Shown here: one piece after another, positions 19,076-28,300 of the stretch
How positions within the stretch are numbered: the first letter of the stretch is position 1
Layout: every line of letters starts with the position of its first letter
NCBI GenBank assembly: GCA_019448385.1
Contig: JAGTXO010000013.1
Span: 744,001-808,000 of the forward strand
Length of the DNA stretch: 64,000 nucleotides
Reading direction: 5' to 3'
From: Diacronema lutheri
Taxonomy: Eukaryota; Haptophyta; Pavlovophyceae; Pavlovales; Pavlovaceae
The notes under the pieces: model-generated
Told to the model about the DNA's origin: nothing
The model's input: only the letters and a program-made list of their open reading frames with translations
Database searches by the model: none
Made by a program: the position numbers and the translations under genes

Positions 19076-19834
19076 TTACCCCACCTCGGACCAAACGTCC
19101 GCCGTCACGCGCTCGATCAAGTCGGTGAGGAGCGGCCCCTCTGGGAGACCTTTTGCCCAGGCGTGCTCGTGCGTACGGAGCAATTCGCCGAGCTTGTGCC
19201 CACCGCGTGCGACCTCGACGAGGTCCACGCCCGCGATCCGCGCGAACCGGCGCGAAAGGTCGATGGGCACCACGTCGTCAGCATCGCCGTGCACTACGAG
19301 GATCCGCGCGCGCTCAGCGCTCGTGAGCTGCGCGCGGATTTGCGCGCAAAGCGTGTCGAACTGCCAGTCAGGCGCGATCGCGCCCACCGCGCTGAGCCCC
19401 TTGCCGAGCGCAGGGCACATGAGCACCGTCGGCCCACGCCACACGCCACGCGCGAGCGCGAGCTGCGCGACCGCCGCTCCCCACGAGCTGGCGACGACAA
19501 CGTCCGGCTTGAAGGCGCGGATCGCCTCCGCCTGGACCTGCAAGCAGCGCTCAAGGTTGTCGACCAGCGCATACGCGGGCGCGTTCCAGGGGAGTGACGT
19601 GGCGAGCGTGCGTAGTGCACAGCGCGCAAAGCTGTTCGGCGCAGCGAGGTCCCACATCGAGGTCTGCATGTCAGGGGCGAGCACCGCCTCGTACCGCGCG
19701 CTCAGCCAGCGCACCTTGATGCCGCGCGGGCCACTCTCGAGTCCGTGCATGTACAGCACGCGGCGCGGGCCTTTCTCAACGGGGAGCTCCCCGCCCGCCG
19801 GCATCGTGCGAGCGCAATATGTGGTGCCACGCAT
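19076..19834 (-). CDS. Alpha/beta hydrolase, small esterase-like
   Basis: 252 aa, single exon. The fold is marked by RRVLYMHGLESGPRG (oxyanion HG), a nucleophile elbow ASSWGAAVAQLAL with Ser in the S-x-W-G context, an acid in VVHGDADDVVPIDLSRR, and the His in ARGGHKLGEL. This order and length resemble the YqiA/UPF0227 type of short esterases. Substrate unknown. Met at 19804 (MPAGGELPV) is a second plausible start. The start lies 38 bp from that of the divergent two-TM protein. Confidence 0.82.
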   Translation of the reverse strand: MRGTTYCARTMPAGGELPVEKGPRRVLYMHGLESGPRGIKVRWLSARYEAVLAPDMQTSMWDLAAPNSFARCALRTLATSLPWNAPAYALVDNLERCLQVQAEAIRAFKPDVVVASSWGAAVAQLALARGVWRGPTVLMCPALGKGLSAVGAIAPDWQFDTLCAQIRAQLTSAERARILVVHGDADDVVPIDLSRRFARIAGVDLVEVARGGHKLGELLRTHEHAWAKGLPEGPLLTDLIERVTADVWSEVG

Positions 19835-19872
19835 CGCCCACCAATGACGTTCGAGAATCTAGAATCTGGAAA

Positions 19873-20736
19873 ATGAGCAAGATGAGGAGGTGCGACGTGG
19901 GGAGAGCGCCGCACATGGGCGGCTTGGCGAGCGTGCTTGCCGGTCTCGTCGATGAGGCGCGCATACTCGTCAGATCGCCTTACCTTGTGCTTTGGGTCCT
20001 CACGCCGCTCGCCGCGGTCGTCGTCGTCTACTACGCGCTTCGCACAGTGCGCCTCGAGGAAGCGAGCCGCTCCTTCAACCCGGCGCGCGACTTTGAGCAC
20101 CTTGGCGCATCGTGCGTCACGCTGAGCGCGGCGGTGCGTGCGCACACGAGCAAAGACGGCGGCTCGTACCTCGACGTGCATCACGTTGTCGGGGACCTCA
20201 ACGCGGATGCGCTCGCACCGGTCGCATCGTGGCGCTTCCAGGAGAAGTGCGGCGACGAGCGCTGCCAGCACGGCGGGAGCAGGCACCGCGTAGGCGAGCG
20301 CTTTGAGTGTTGGCGCGCCGCCCCTCAGGCGAAGCTCGACCGCCTCTTCCGCCACTACTTCCGATGCGGCAGCGGTGCAAACAACCCGGCATGCTACCTG
20401 CGCTCTGACCCTACGGCCTCCTCGTTCGGCGTCGACACGGGCGTCTACGCAAGCGCGCTTGGCGTGCTTGCGCTCCTCGGCCTGATGTGCGCGTACACGT
20501 GCTGCACGCAGCAGCGCGAGGAGCTCAACGATGCGCGACGAGCGCTGCGTGCAGCGAGCGTCACGAGCGGCGACGCAGCGCCGGCCGCCGACGTTGCTCA
20601 GTGCGCTGGAGCGACAGCGAGCCCCGCACGCGGCCAGAGCTCGCCGCGCACGCCGCTTGGCCTGCAGCGTCTGCCGAGCACACCCTCGCTCATCCGCCAG
20701 GCGAGCTTCACGCAGGCCAAGGTGCCGCTCCTCTGA
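19873..20736 (+). CDS. Two-TM membrane protein with Cys-containing luminal domain, unknown
   Basis: 287 aa. An N-terminal TM (YLVLWVLTPLAAVVVVYYAL) and a second TM near residue 200 (ASALGVLALLGLMCAYTC) bracket a domain of about 140 residues. That domain includes SYLDVHHVVGDLN, then WRFQEKCGDERCQ and RFECWRAAP, then HYFRCGSGANNPACYL. The paired cysteines suggest disulfides in a luminal or extracellular loop. The cytosolic tail is Ser/Pro-rich (SSPRTPLGLQRLPSTPSL) and could be phosphorylated. I do not recognise the family. Confidence 0.65.
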   Translation: MSKMRRCDVGRAPHMGGLASVLAGLVDEARILVRSPYLVLWVLTPLAAVVVVYYALRTVRLEEASRSFNPARDFEHLGASCVTLSAAVRAHTSKDGGSYLDVHHVVGDLNADALAPVASWRFQEKCGDERCQHGGSRHRVGERFECWRAAPQAKLDRLFRHYFRCGSGANNPACYLRSDPTASSFGVDTGVYASALGVLALLGLMCAYTCCTQQREELNDARRALRAASVTSGDAAPAADVAQCAGATASPARGQSSPRTPLGLQRLPSTPSLIRQASFTQAKVPLL

Positions 20737-20833
20737 GCCTGGCCAGACAGGCATTGCCAACCACGGCGCGGCAGTGCGCAGCGCATGTGTACAACCGCAG
20801 ACATGACCAGCTTTTTCGCACCAGACTGAAGCA

Positions 20834-21821
20834 CTAGCGCGCGAGTGCACGCAGGCCAGCGCATGCCATGGCGAGCGCGACAACGAGCGTGAGACTCAGT
20901 GTGCACGGAAAGGCAAACACGTACAGGTGTGCGAGATGCATCAGGTAGAGCGCGTTCTGCTTCATGCTCAGCTTCGACTCGCCGTGCTCGCTGCAAAGGG
21001 GACGCGCGCACGCACGAGCGCACGAGTAACGTACTGCTCGCGCGCCGCGCGAGGCCAGGTGCGCCGCGCGAGCACGCGCACGGCGCACACCGATCCCTGA
21101 ACGTGATGGGCACCTCCTGGACGGCAGTGCACCGGGCGCGCACCATCAGCTCGAGGCCAATCTTGTAGCCCATCGGGTTGAGCCGCGCCTGCGCCACGCG
21201 CGGCGGGGCACGGCGCGCGGCGGGCGGAGATCAGCCGCGCGCGGGCGCTCTGCGCGCGTCGGAGCGGCGCGAAACGCGCGCCTTCTCCGCGCGGCGGAGC
21301 GTCTTGCGCGAGAGGCAGAAGAAGCCGGACATAGGATCGGAGCACGGAGTGAGCGGCCGCGCGAGCAGCGTCGCGCCGTTGCTTATCAAGCGGCGCGTGA
21401 GCGGCCAGCCGTCAGCGACCTTGCCGCCGGACACGTTGCGCGAGCCGACCGCAAACTCCGCCGCGCCGTTCAGCACGGGCGCAGCGACGGCGGGCGCGCT
21501 CTCGGGCTCGTGCTGCAGGTCGGCGTCCATCACGAGTAGTACGTCGTGCCGCGCTAGCCGCAGGCCAAGCAGCACCGCCGAGCTGAGCCCCTTGCCCTCG
21601 TGCCGGCGGCGCACGTGCGCGCGCACGTCGTAGCCCTCCGCCCGGAGCGTGTCGACGGCGGCGCACGTCGCGAGCGTGCCCGCGCCCGAGTCGTCGTCGA
21701 CGAGGAGCAGCTCGGCATTGAGCCCGGCCGCGCGCGTCGCCGCGAAGAGCCGCGTGCACAGCGAACGCACGTTCTCCGCCTCCTCGTAGGTGGGCACGAC
21801 GATCGAGAGCGCGTGCGCCAT
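20834..21821 (-). CDS. DPM1: Dolichol-phosphate mannosyltransferase (DPM1 type)
   Basis: GT2-family enzyme that transfers mannose from GDP-mannose to dolichol phosphate at the ER, supplying N-glycosylation and GPI anchors. Three exons: 21282-21821, 21091-21188 and 20834-20990, 264 aa. Intron 1 (21189-21281) has a GC donor (AAG|GCGCGC). Intron 2 (20991-21090) is GTGTGC...TTGCAG. Motifs: VVPTYEEAENV, LLVDDDSGAGT, VMDADLQHEPE (the D-x-D metal site), VGSRNVSGG, DPMSGFF, then LNPMGYKIGLEL and VPITFRDREHGESKLS. A C-terminal TM (LAHLYVFAFPCTLSLTLVVA) is present; this differs from the human catalytic subunit and resembles the membrane-anchored yeast-type enzyme. Confidence 0.93.
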
Positions 21822-21842
21822 CGCAGGACGCCGGGAAAGGGA
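21822..21842. promoter_or_regulatory. 21-bp interval between divergent start codons
   Basis: Only 21 bp separate the DPM1 and SLC13-type start codons, so the promoter elements of each gene must overlap the other's transcript or coding sequence. No TATA-like element fits in the gap. Confidence 0.6.
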
Positions 21843-24086
21843 ATGTTGGGGCCCCTCGAGCGCCGCCCGGAGGCGAGCGTAGCGCTGTGGCTCGTCGTGT
21901 GGTTGCCGCTGCTTGGGCTCGACATGCCACCAGCGCCAGCGCGCATGCTCTACGTGACGGCCGTGATGGCGTCGCTGTGGATGCACAAACCGATCCCGCT
22001 CGTCGTCACGTCGCTGCTGCCGCTCATCCTGCTGCCGGCGCTCGGCGTCCGGCCCGCCAAGGCGGTCGCGAGCGCGTACATGAGCGACGCGAACATGCTC
22101 TTCCTCGGTGGCTTCATGGTTGCCGCCGCCGTCGAGCGCTGCGGGTTGCACCGCCGCCTCGCCACCTCCATCTTGCTCCGGACCGCCGGCGAGCCGCGCC
22201 TCCTCCTCCTCGGCTTCATGCTCGCGACGGCGCTCCTGTCGGCCTTCATGTCCAACACCGCGACCGCAGCGATGCAGGTGCCGCTCGCGGAAGGCGTGAT
22301 CCGGCGCATGCAGTCTGCCCGCCGCCGCGCCGTCGCACCGCTCTCGCTGGGCGCATGGCGCGCGCCCGACGGCCGTGGCGGCAGTCCGCGCCGGCCAGAA
22401 CGCGGCGCGAGCGGCGGCGCGCTTTTCGTGCGCGGCACGGCGGAGGCGGACTGCGAGGCGCGCGGCACGATGCCGCTGCGGGTGACGTGCGCCGCCGACT
22501 CGTGCGACTTTGCGTCCGAGCACGCGCCGCACCGCGGCGACGCGCTTGCGCACGACGACGCGGCTGACGGCGACGCGCGCGCAAACGGCGCGCGCGGCGC
22601 GCAAACGGCGGCCGTCGAGATGGCCGAGCACAAGCCATTCTCGAGCCGTTTGGCGCCCGCAGCTGTGTCGCGCGTTGCGCCTCACGGCGCCGGCCCGGCA
22701 TGCGCGTGGGGGGGCGCACCCGTTCACGCCGTGGCCACGCCCTCGCCCGGCGCGCCTGCATCGGATGGCTGTGCGGGCGCGGGCGCGGGCGCGGACGAGG
22801 AGGACGGGGAGATCGCGGGCTTTGCGAAGAGCCTGCTCCTCGGCATCGCCTACTCCTCATCGCTCGGCGGCATCTCGACGCTGACCGGCACGGGCCCCAA
22901 TCTCGTGCTCGTCGGCCAGCTGTCCGCCATCTTCCCTGCAGCGCCGCAACTGAGTTTCGTCCTCTGGGCTGCGTACGCGCTGCCGATCGTGCTCTGCCTG
23001 CTGCTCACCACGTGGCTGCTCCTCCTTGCCGTCGAGTGGCGGCGCAGGCGGCGCAGCTGCGCGGCCGGGCGCGCGCCCGCCGCTCGGCTCGCTGTCGACG
23101 GCGCGTCGTTGCGCGCCGAGCAGCGCGCGCTCGGCGCGCTCACGAGCGCGGAGCGATCGACGCTGTGCGTGCTCGTGGCGACGCTCATCGCTTGGGTCAC
23201 GCGCCACCCGGTCGTGTGCCCCGGCTGGGACGCGCTCTTCCGCCCGGGCTACGTGTCCGACACGACAGTCGTTGCGATGTCAACGGTCCTCCTCTTTGTG
23301 TTGCCGGGCGGGGACGGGCCGCCCGGGCGCGCGCAAACTGCCGAGCGCGGAGGGCAGCCGGCGGACGGCGGCGCGGCGCCGCTCGGCGCGCGCGCGCAGC
23401 TCGCCTCTCCGCAGCACGCGCCGCGCAGGCGCTCGCCGCCCGCGCACCAGCCGCGCCCGCTGCAGGCCGAGACCAGCGCGACGCGCCGGCTCGCGCGCCC
23501 AAAACAGCCGCCGCCGCGGTTGCTTGATTGGGAGACGGCGCGGCTGATCCCGTGGGACGTGGTGCTGCTGCTCGGCGGTGGGTTTGCGCTCGCCGACGGC
23601 TTCGGTGCGTCCGGCCTCTCCCGCCTGCTCGCGTGCCGACTGCTGGGCAGCCCCCTCGTCTCGACCGTCTCCCTGCCAGCGCTCCTTCTCCTCGTGTGCG
23701 CGACGGTCACGGCGGTGACGGAGGTGTGCAGCAACGTGGCCACGTCGACGATCGTGCTGCCGATCCTTGCGACGCTCGCGCAGGCGCTGCGCATCGACCC
23801 GCGCCTTCTGATGGTTCCAGCAACGATTAGCACGTCGCTCGCCTTCATGCTGCCCGTCTCGACGCCGCCAAACGCCATCGCGTTCGCGACCGGCCGGCTT
23901 GAGGTGCGAGACATGCTCGCGCCAGGGCTCGCGCTCAACGTGGCGGGCGCGCTCGTGATCGTGTGCGGCACGCTGCTCTACGGCCGCGCCGTGCTCGGCA
24001 TCTCACTGGATGCGCCGCCCGCGTGGGCGGTGCCGAGCGGAGCGGCGATGGCAGGTGGCACGTGCGACGGACCTGGCGGCGTGTGA
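21843..24086 (+). CDS. SLC13/DASS-family sodium/dicarboxylate or sulfate transporter
   Basis: 747 aa. Secondary transporter for di-/tricarboxylates or sulfate, likely in the plasma membrane or an organelle membrane. About 11 TM segments. Family hallmarks: MHKPIPLVVTSLLPLILLPA, the first Ser-Asn-Thr clamp in AFMSNTATAAMQVPLA, STLTGTGPNLVLVG, and in the second half VVLLLGGGFALADGF, EVCSNVATSTIVLPIL and MLPVSTPPNAIAFATG. Long Ala/Arg-rich loops inserted after TM 4-5 and in the middle make it larger than the usual 450-600 aa. The ATG at 21843 gives a suitable short leader before TM1; an MPPAPARMLYV start is an alternative. Substrate class cannot be fixed from these motifs. Confidence 0.9.
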   Translation: MLGPLERRPEASVALWLVVWLPLLGLDMPPAPARMLYVTAVMASLWMHKPIPLVVTSLLPLILLPALGVRPAKAVASAYMSDANMLFLGGFMVAAAVERCGLHRRLATSILLRTAGEPRLLLLGFMLATALLSAFMSNTATAAMQVPLAEGVIRRMQSARRRAVAPLSLGAWRAPDGRGGSPRRPERGASGGALFVRGTAEADCEARGTMPLRVTCAADSCDFASEHAPHRGDALAHDDAADGDARANGARGAQTAAVEMAEHKPFSSRLAPAAVSRVAPHGAGPACAWGGAPVHAVATPSPGAPASDGCAGAGAGADEEDGEIAGFAKSLLLGIAYSSSLGGISTLTGTGPNLVLVGQLSAIFPAAPQLSFVLWAAYALPIVLCLLLTTWLLLLAVEWRRRRRSCAAGRAPAARLAVDGASLRAEQRALGALTSAERSTLCVLVATLIAWVTRHPVVCPGWDALFRPGYVSDTTVVAMSTVLLFVLPGGDGPPGRAQTAERGGQPADGGAAPLGARAQLASPQHAPRRRSPPAHQPRPLQAETSATRRLARPKQPPPRLLDWETARLIPWDVVLLLGGGFALADGFGASGLSRLLACRLLGSPLVSTVSLPALLLLVCATVTAVTEVCSNVATSTIVLPILATLAQALRIDPRLLMVPATISTSLAFMLPVSTPPNAIAFATGRLEVRDMLAPGLALNVAGALVIVCGTLLYGRAVLGISLDAPPAWAVPSGAAMAGGTCDGPGGV

Positions 24087-24256
24087 GGCTTGGCCATGTG
24101 TGGCGTGGCCCCACGCCCGCGCGAGCACGCGCACGAGCGAGGCCAATGGGTCGACGCGCTTTGCTCATGACCGGCCCGGTGGCATCACAGATCCAAGTCA
24201 GCAACGCCGGAGGAAGGGAAGGCAGCGCCCCGGATCGCGCTCAACTAAGCCCGTGC

Positions 24257-25012
24257 CTACCATGCGCTGATCGTCGATTGGACTGGCATGCGCGCGCTCA
24301 GGCGACTGGGCTTGCCAAAGGTGACGGTGGGAGAGCCGTAGCCGGCGATGCGTCCGGGCGCATAGACCGTAAAGTCTTCGGTTGCGCGCAGCACGCGGCC
24401 AAACGGCGATGCGAACGGCGGGTCGGCGGGCGGCGAGATGGACAGGCGCTGGTGGTGCGGCGCGTGCTCGCGCGATGGCGCACGGCACACGTCCTCCTCG
24501 AGGTCGCGCAGGACGAAGGGGCTGTTGCGACGCGTCCCGGCGTGCCACGTCGCGGGCGGTGTGCGCCGCGAGTGCCGTTCGACCGTCGTCGGCGTCGACC
24601 AAAAGGCGCGCAGCTGCATGGCCTCGGGCGCGGTCATCGGCCGCTGCGTTGGGCTGCGTGCGCCGCCGCCGATCGCGGCCGTGAGCTCAAATGGCGTGTG
24701 GCGCGGGCCAAAGGTAGCGATGCCGCGCGCGCTCGGCTCGCCGCCGCGCATGCGTGGCCAGCGCGGGCCGCCGTCCGAGCAGCCAAGCATCGACGGGAGC
24801 ACGTACTGCGGCCCGGGAGAGAAGTGGCCCTGCAGCACGAAGCAATGGCGGCGCGAGGTGAACTGCACCTCGGAGGCGCGGTCGCGACCGACCTTGAGCG
24901 GTGGACGGCTTGGCTGCCCCCACGTCGGGAAGTGCGGCACGCGGCGCGCCTTGTCGAACGAGGAGCTCGGGTCGTACTTTGGGCCCGGGCTCGCCTGACC
25001 GAGCATCGGCAT
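24257..25012 (-). CDS. STPGR/SHIPPO-repeat-like protein, probable flagellar
   Basis: 251 aa, single exon. SPGPKYDPSSSFD near the start and FSPGPQYVLPS at about residue 65 are P-G-P-x-Y repeats. Further short TFGPRHTPFEL and TVTFGKPSRLS segments match the spacing of degenerate repeats in microtubule inner proteins. Basic and Pro-rich overall. Convergent with the SLC13-type gene and divergent from the IQ/WW gene, which also looks ciliary, so the pair may share regulation. Confidence 0.7.
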   Translation of the reverse strand: MPMLGQASPGPKYDPSSSFDKARRVPHFPTWGQPSRPPLKVGRDRASEVQFTSRRHCFVLQGHFSPGPQYVLPSMLGCSDGGPRWPRMRGGEPSARGIATFGPRHTPFELTAAIGGGARSPTQRPMTAPEAMQLRAFWSTPTTVERHSRRTPPATWHAGTRRNSPFVLRDLEEDVCRAPSREHAPHHQRLSISPPADPPFASPFGRVLRATEDFTVYAPGRIAGYGSPTVTFGKPSRLSARMPVQSTISAW

Positions 25013-25194
25013 GGCGCCCGGACGCAGCTGCGCGTGACGGACGGCGGCATGCGGTGGGCGCGGGCGAGACTATCGTCAAGCGGGCCGGCGCGCGGGCGGC
25101 GCCTTCGTCAGGCGGGGTGGCGCGCGTGCCTTTGCGACGGCGCGCGGCACCCCACACTTCACCCAGGTGGTTACCTCGGCCCCGAAGCTCGTAA

Positions 25195-25255
25195 AACGTC
25201 GATTCTCATGTGCATTATCTTTATATAAAATATTTTATTCATATTTAACTGACGC
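25195..25255 (+). promoter_or_regulatory. AT-rich TATA-like patch upstream of the IQ/WW gene
   Basis: CTTTATATAAAATATTTTAT (from about 25214) is the most AT-rich stretch nearby and stands 60-110 bp before the ATG at 25319. It also lies upstream of the divergent STPGR gene. Confidence 0.45.
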
Positions 25256-25318
25256 TGCCCAGTGCCCATTTTCGTAGCGCCCCAGTGCCCACTGTGCCCG
25301 GGTGACGTTACTTGCGGC

Positions 25319-28300
25319 ATGGCGAGCGCGTCCGTTCGGCGCATGAGCCCGTCGCGCGAGACGACGCTCGAGGCGAGGCGCCTGCTCCAATCGACAACTG
25401 CGCTCATGCACTCGCCAAGTATGCCCATCTACTCGGCCACGCGCCGATCCAGGCGCACACTCTCCCCGCTCTCCCACCGCGACACGATACGGCTCGCGCG
25501 CCGTCCCGCCGAGCTGCCATCGGCGCGCTCGGTGCGGGTGGACGTGGCGTCGGGCGGCGGCGGCGGGCAGCTGCGCTCTTTGTCGGCCATTTCGTCCGTC
25601 TCGGACACTTCCGTTGCGCCCAGGCACGCGTGGTGGACCCAGTCGCGCGCGGTCGCGCAGGCGCTACCGTCGCTCGTACAGATTTACGAGGCGCAGGTCG
25701 ACGCGCTCCTCGATGTGGCGGCGCGGTACAAGCTGCAGATGGCGCGGCGGAAGGCAAGACTCGACGACCCGCGTGACAGCTCGCCGCACGGCACGTCCGC
25801 CGCGTTCGCCGCCGCTCGCGTCGCCGCCGCTGCGCCGCTGCGGGCGCTCGCCGGCTCGGCCACGCCCGCCGAACGAGCGGGCGCGCCGGCCACGCCCGTC
25901 GACCCGCTGCAGCTCGAGGCGGCGCAGGTGCTCGCCGAGCTGCGGGTGACGGTCTGCCGGATGGTTCAGCTACTCCAGCGCGCGCAGGCGGCGCACGACG
26001 CCCAGCGCCGGCGCGCCTCCGAGTACGCCGAGCCGCGCGACACTTCCGGCCGCCACCGGCCGCTCAGCGAACGCGCGCCGCCCAACCCGACCGCGCTGCT
26101 CTCGCGCTACGACCTCAAGTACATCGAGGCGTCGCCGACGGAGAACGCGCGCGCGCGCGACTCGAAGACCCTCTGGCAGGGCTTCAACTACGTGCTCAAG
26201 GCGCTGACCGACTATTGGCGACTGCCGCTGCCGACCTCGTCGGATCCTTTCTCCCTCGACTGGTTTGCGCCCTTCGCCGCGTGCTCCGATGTGCATTCGA
26301 CGGTCTTCGAGCCGAAGCGGTGGCACGCGGATGAGGAGCTCGCCGAGTTCCGCAGCGCCGACATTTTTGTCAAGAGCCACATGCTCGGCTCCGGCCGCAG
26401 CCTGGTGCTCAACGCGCACGAGCTTGCGCTCCCGGCCGGAGCCGAGCGCGACTGGCACGCCCTCGCCGCGCTGCTCTACGGCGGCGCGCGCGCGTTCAGC
26501 GCGCGCAAGGCGTGCACGAACGAGCGCCGTCGCGCGGCGACACTGATCGCGATGGGCTGGCGCCGACTTCAGATCCGCCGGCGCGCCGCCGTCCGCCAGT
26601 ACCGTCGATACCGCGCGGCGGCCACGCGGCTTCAGCGCTGGTGGCGGCGGCAGGTGAAGGCGGCGCGATCTGATCCGAGGCTCTCGACGCTCTCGGCGGC
26701 GGAGCGCCGGGCGGCGCGGCGCGAACGACACCGTGTGCTCGCGCGCGAGCGGCTGCTCGCGCGCCGCCGCGCCGCGCTCAAGATCTCGTTGAGCAAATAC
26801 CCCGCATACGAGCGCAAGGTTGTGGTCGTGCAGGCGCTCGCGCGCACAAAGTCTGCGAAGAGGGCGATTGACGTACTGCGCAAGCGCAAGCTCGCCTTCA
26901 TGCGCGTGCTGCGCGAGCAGCAGCACCGGCTGCGCGACGCGGCGCTTTGGTGCCAGCCGCTCATCCGCCGCTGGGATGAGGCCGCTGACGTGATGTGGTC
27001 AGAATATCGGCGGGTCGTGCCGCGCGCGACTGCGTTCACGCCGGCGAGCGCCGAGCGCGAGGTCGGCGCTGTCACCGCTGAGCTGCGCGCGAGCATCGCG
27101 ACCGAGCTCGACGGCGTGCGCGCCGAGCTGGGCGCGATACCGACGTCGGCCGGCGAGACGTACCACGGGCTGCTCGCTGTCGTTGCGCACAGCCTCGGTG
27201 TCACCGCCACGCTGCAGGCGGCCGTTGACGAATTTGTCGTCGTGAGTGGCGCCGAGCCGCTCGGCGCGTACCGCGCGCCGAACGGCGCGGTCGTGGGGGA
27301 TAACCCGCCGCGCACGTGGTTGTTCGCAAAGGCCGACGAGCTCGCGCGCGACGACGAGCGCGCGCCGCAGTACGATGCGGGCGTGCGCCCCGGCCCGTAC
27401 GGCCAACACGTGCTCCAGGCCTTGGCGAATGAGGCGCACGTCGCGCACGCGCAGCTGCGCGCTGTGCACGCGGCGCGCCGGCTCACCGCGCGGCTGTGCG
27501 GCGTGCGCGACGTGCTCGGCGAGGAGGCGGAGGCGCGCGCCGCTGCGACCACCGCTACGCTCCTCTCGAGCATCACAGCGCCGCTCGACGGGCTGCACGT
27601 GGAGGCGGCCATCGCGGCGAACGCGGCGGCGTGCGAGCGCGCGCGAAAAGGAGCGGACGCCGCGCGTGCGGAGGACGCACATTCACACCAGCGGCGGCGC
27701 CGCTCGACAGTGCACGAGGATTTTGTCGACAAGTTTGCGTCCGCGCACGCCACCACCGAGGCCACCACCGAGGCCACCAACGAGGCCACCGCCGAGGCCA
27801 CTCGCGCGCAGCTGGCGGGCGTGGGCGGTGAGCAGGGCGGCGGCGCACATGGCGGCGGCGCCCCGTTTGGTGGGCACCCGTGGGCGTGCCAGCTGCTTGT
27901 CGGGCTGTACGGCCACCTCGTCGCGTGCGGCGCGAGGCTCGAGGCGGAGGCGGCGCGCCTGATGCCGCTGCGCGACGCGCGCGCGCTGATGGTGATGCAC
28001 GAGGCGCGCCTCGGCGGGAGCGCTGCGGTGGGCGAGCTTAAGGCCGAAGTCGGGACGCGAGCTGCGTACACGCCAAAGCTGATCGTCGCGCGCATCCGCG
28101 AGGAGCTGGGCGCGCGCACAACGGAATTGGGCGAGCTACTGCCGCACCTTGCGCCCGCCGCGGCGGCCTTTGCACGCGAGCGCGAGCTGCGCGAGCGCGA
28201 GCAGGCACTGCACGGCGAGCTGCGGCTGCTCGACGCGATCGACGTGGCGCTCGCGCGCGAGCGGTGGCAGCTGCTGCAGCACGAGAGGATCTCGCTCGTC

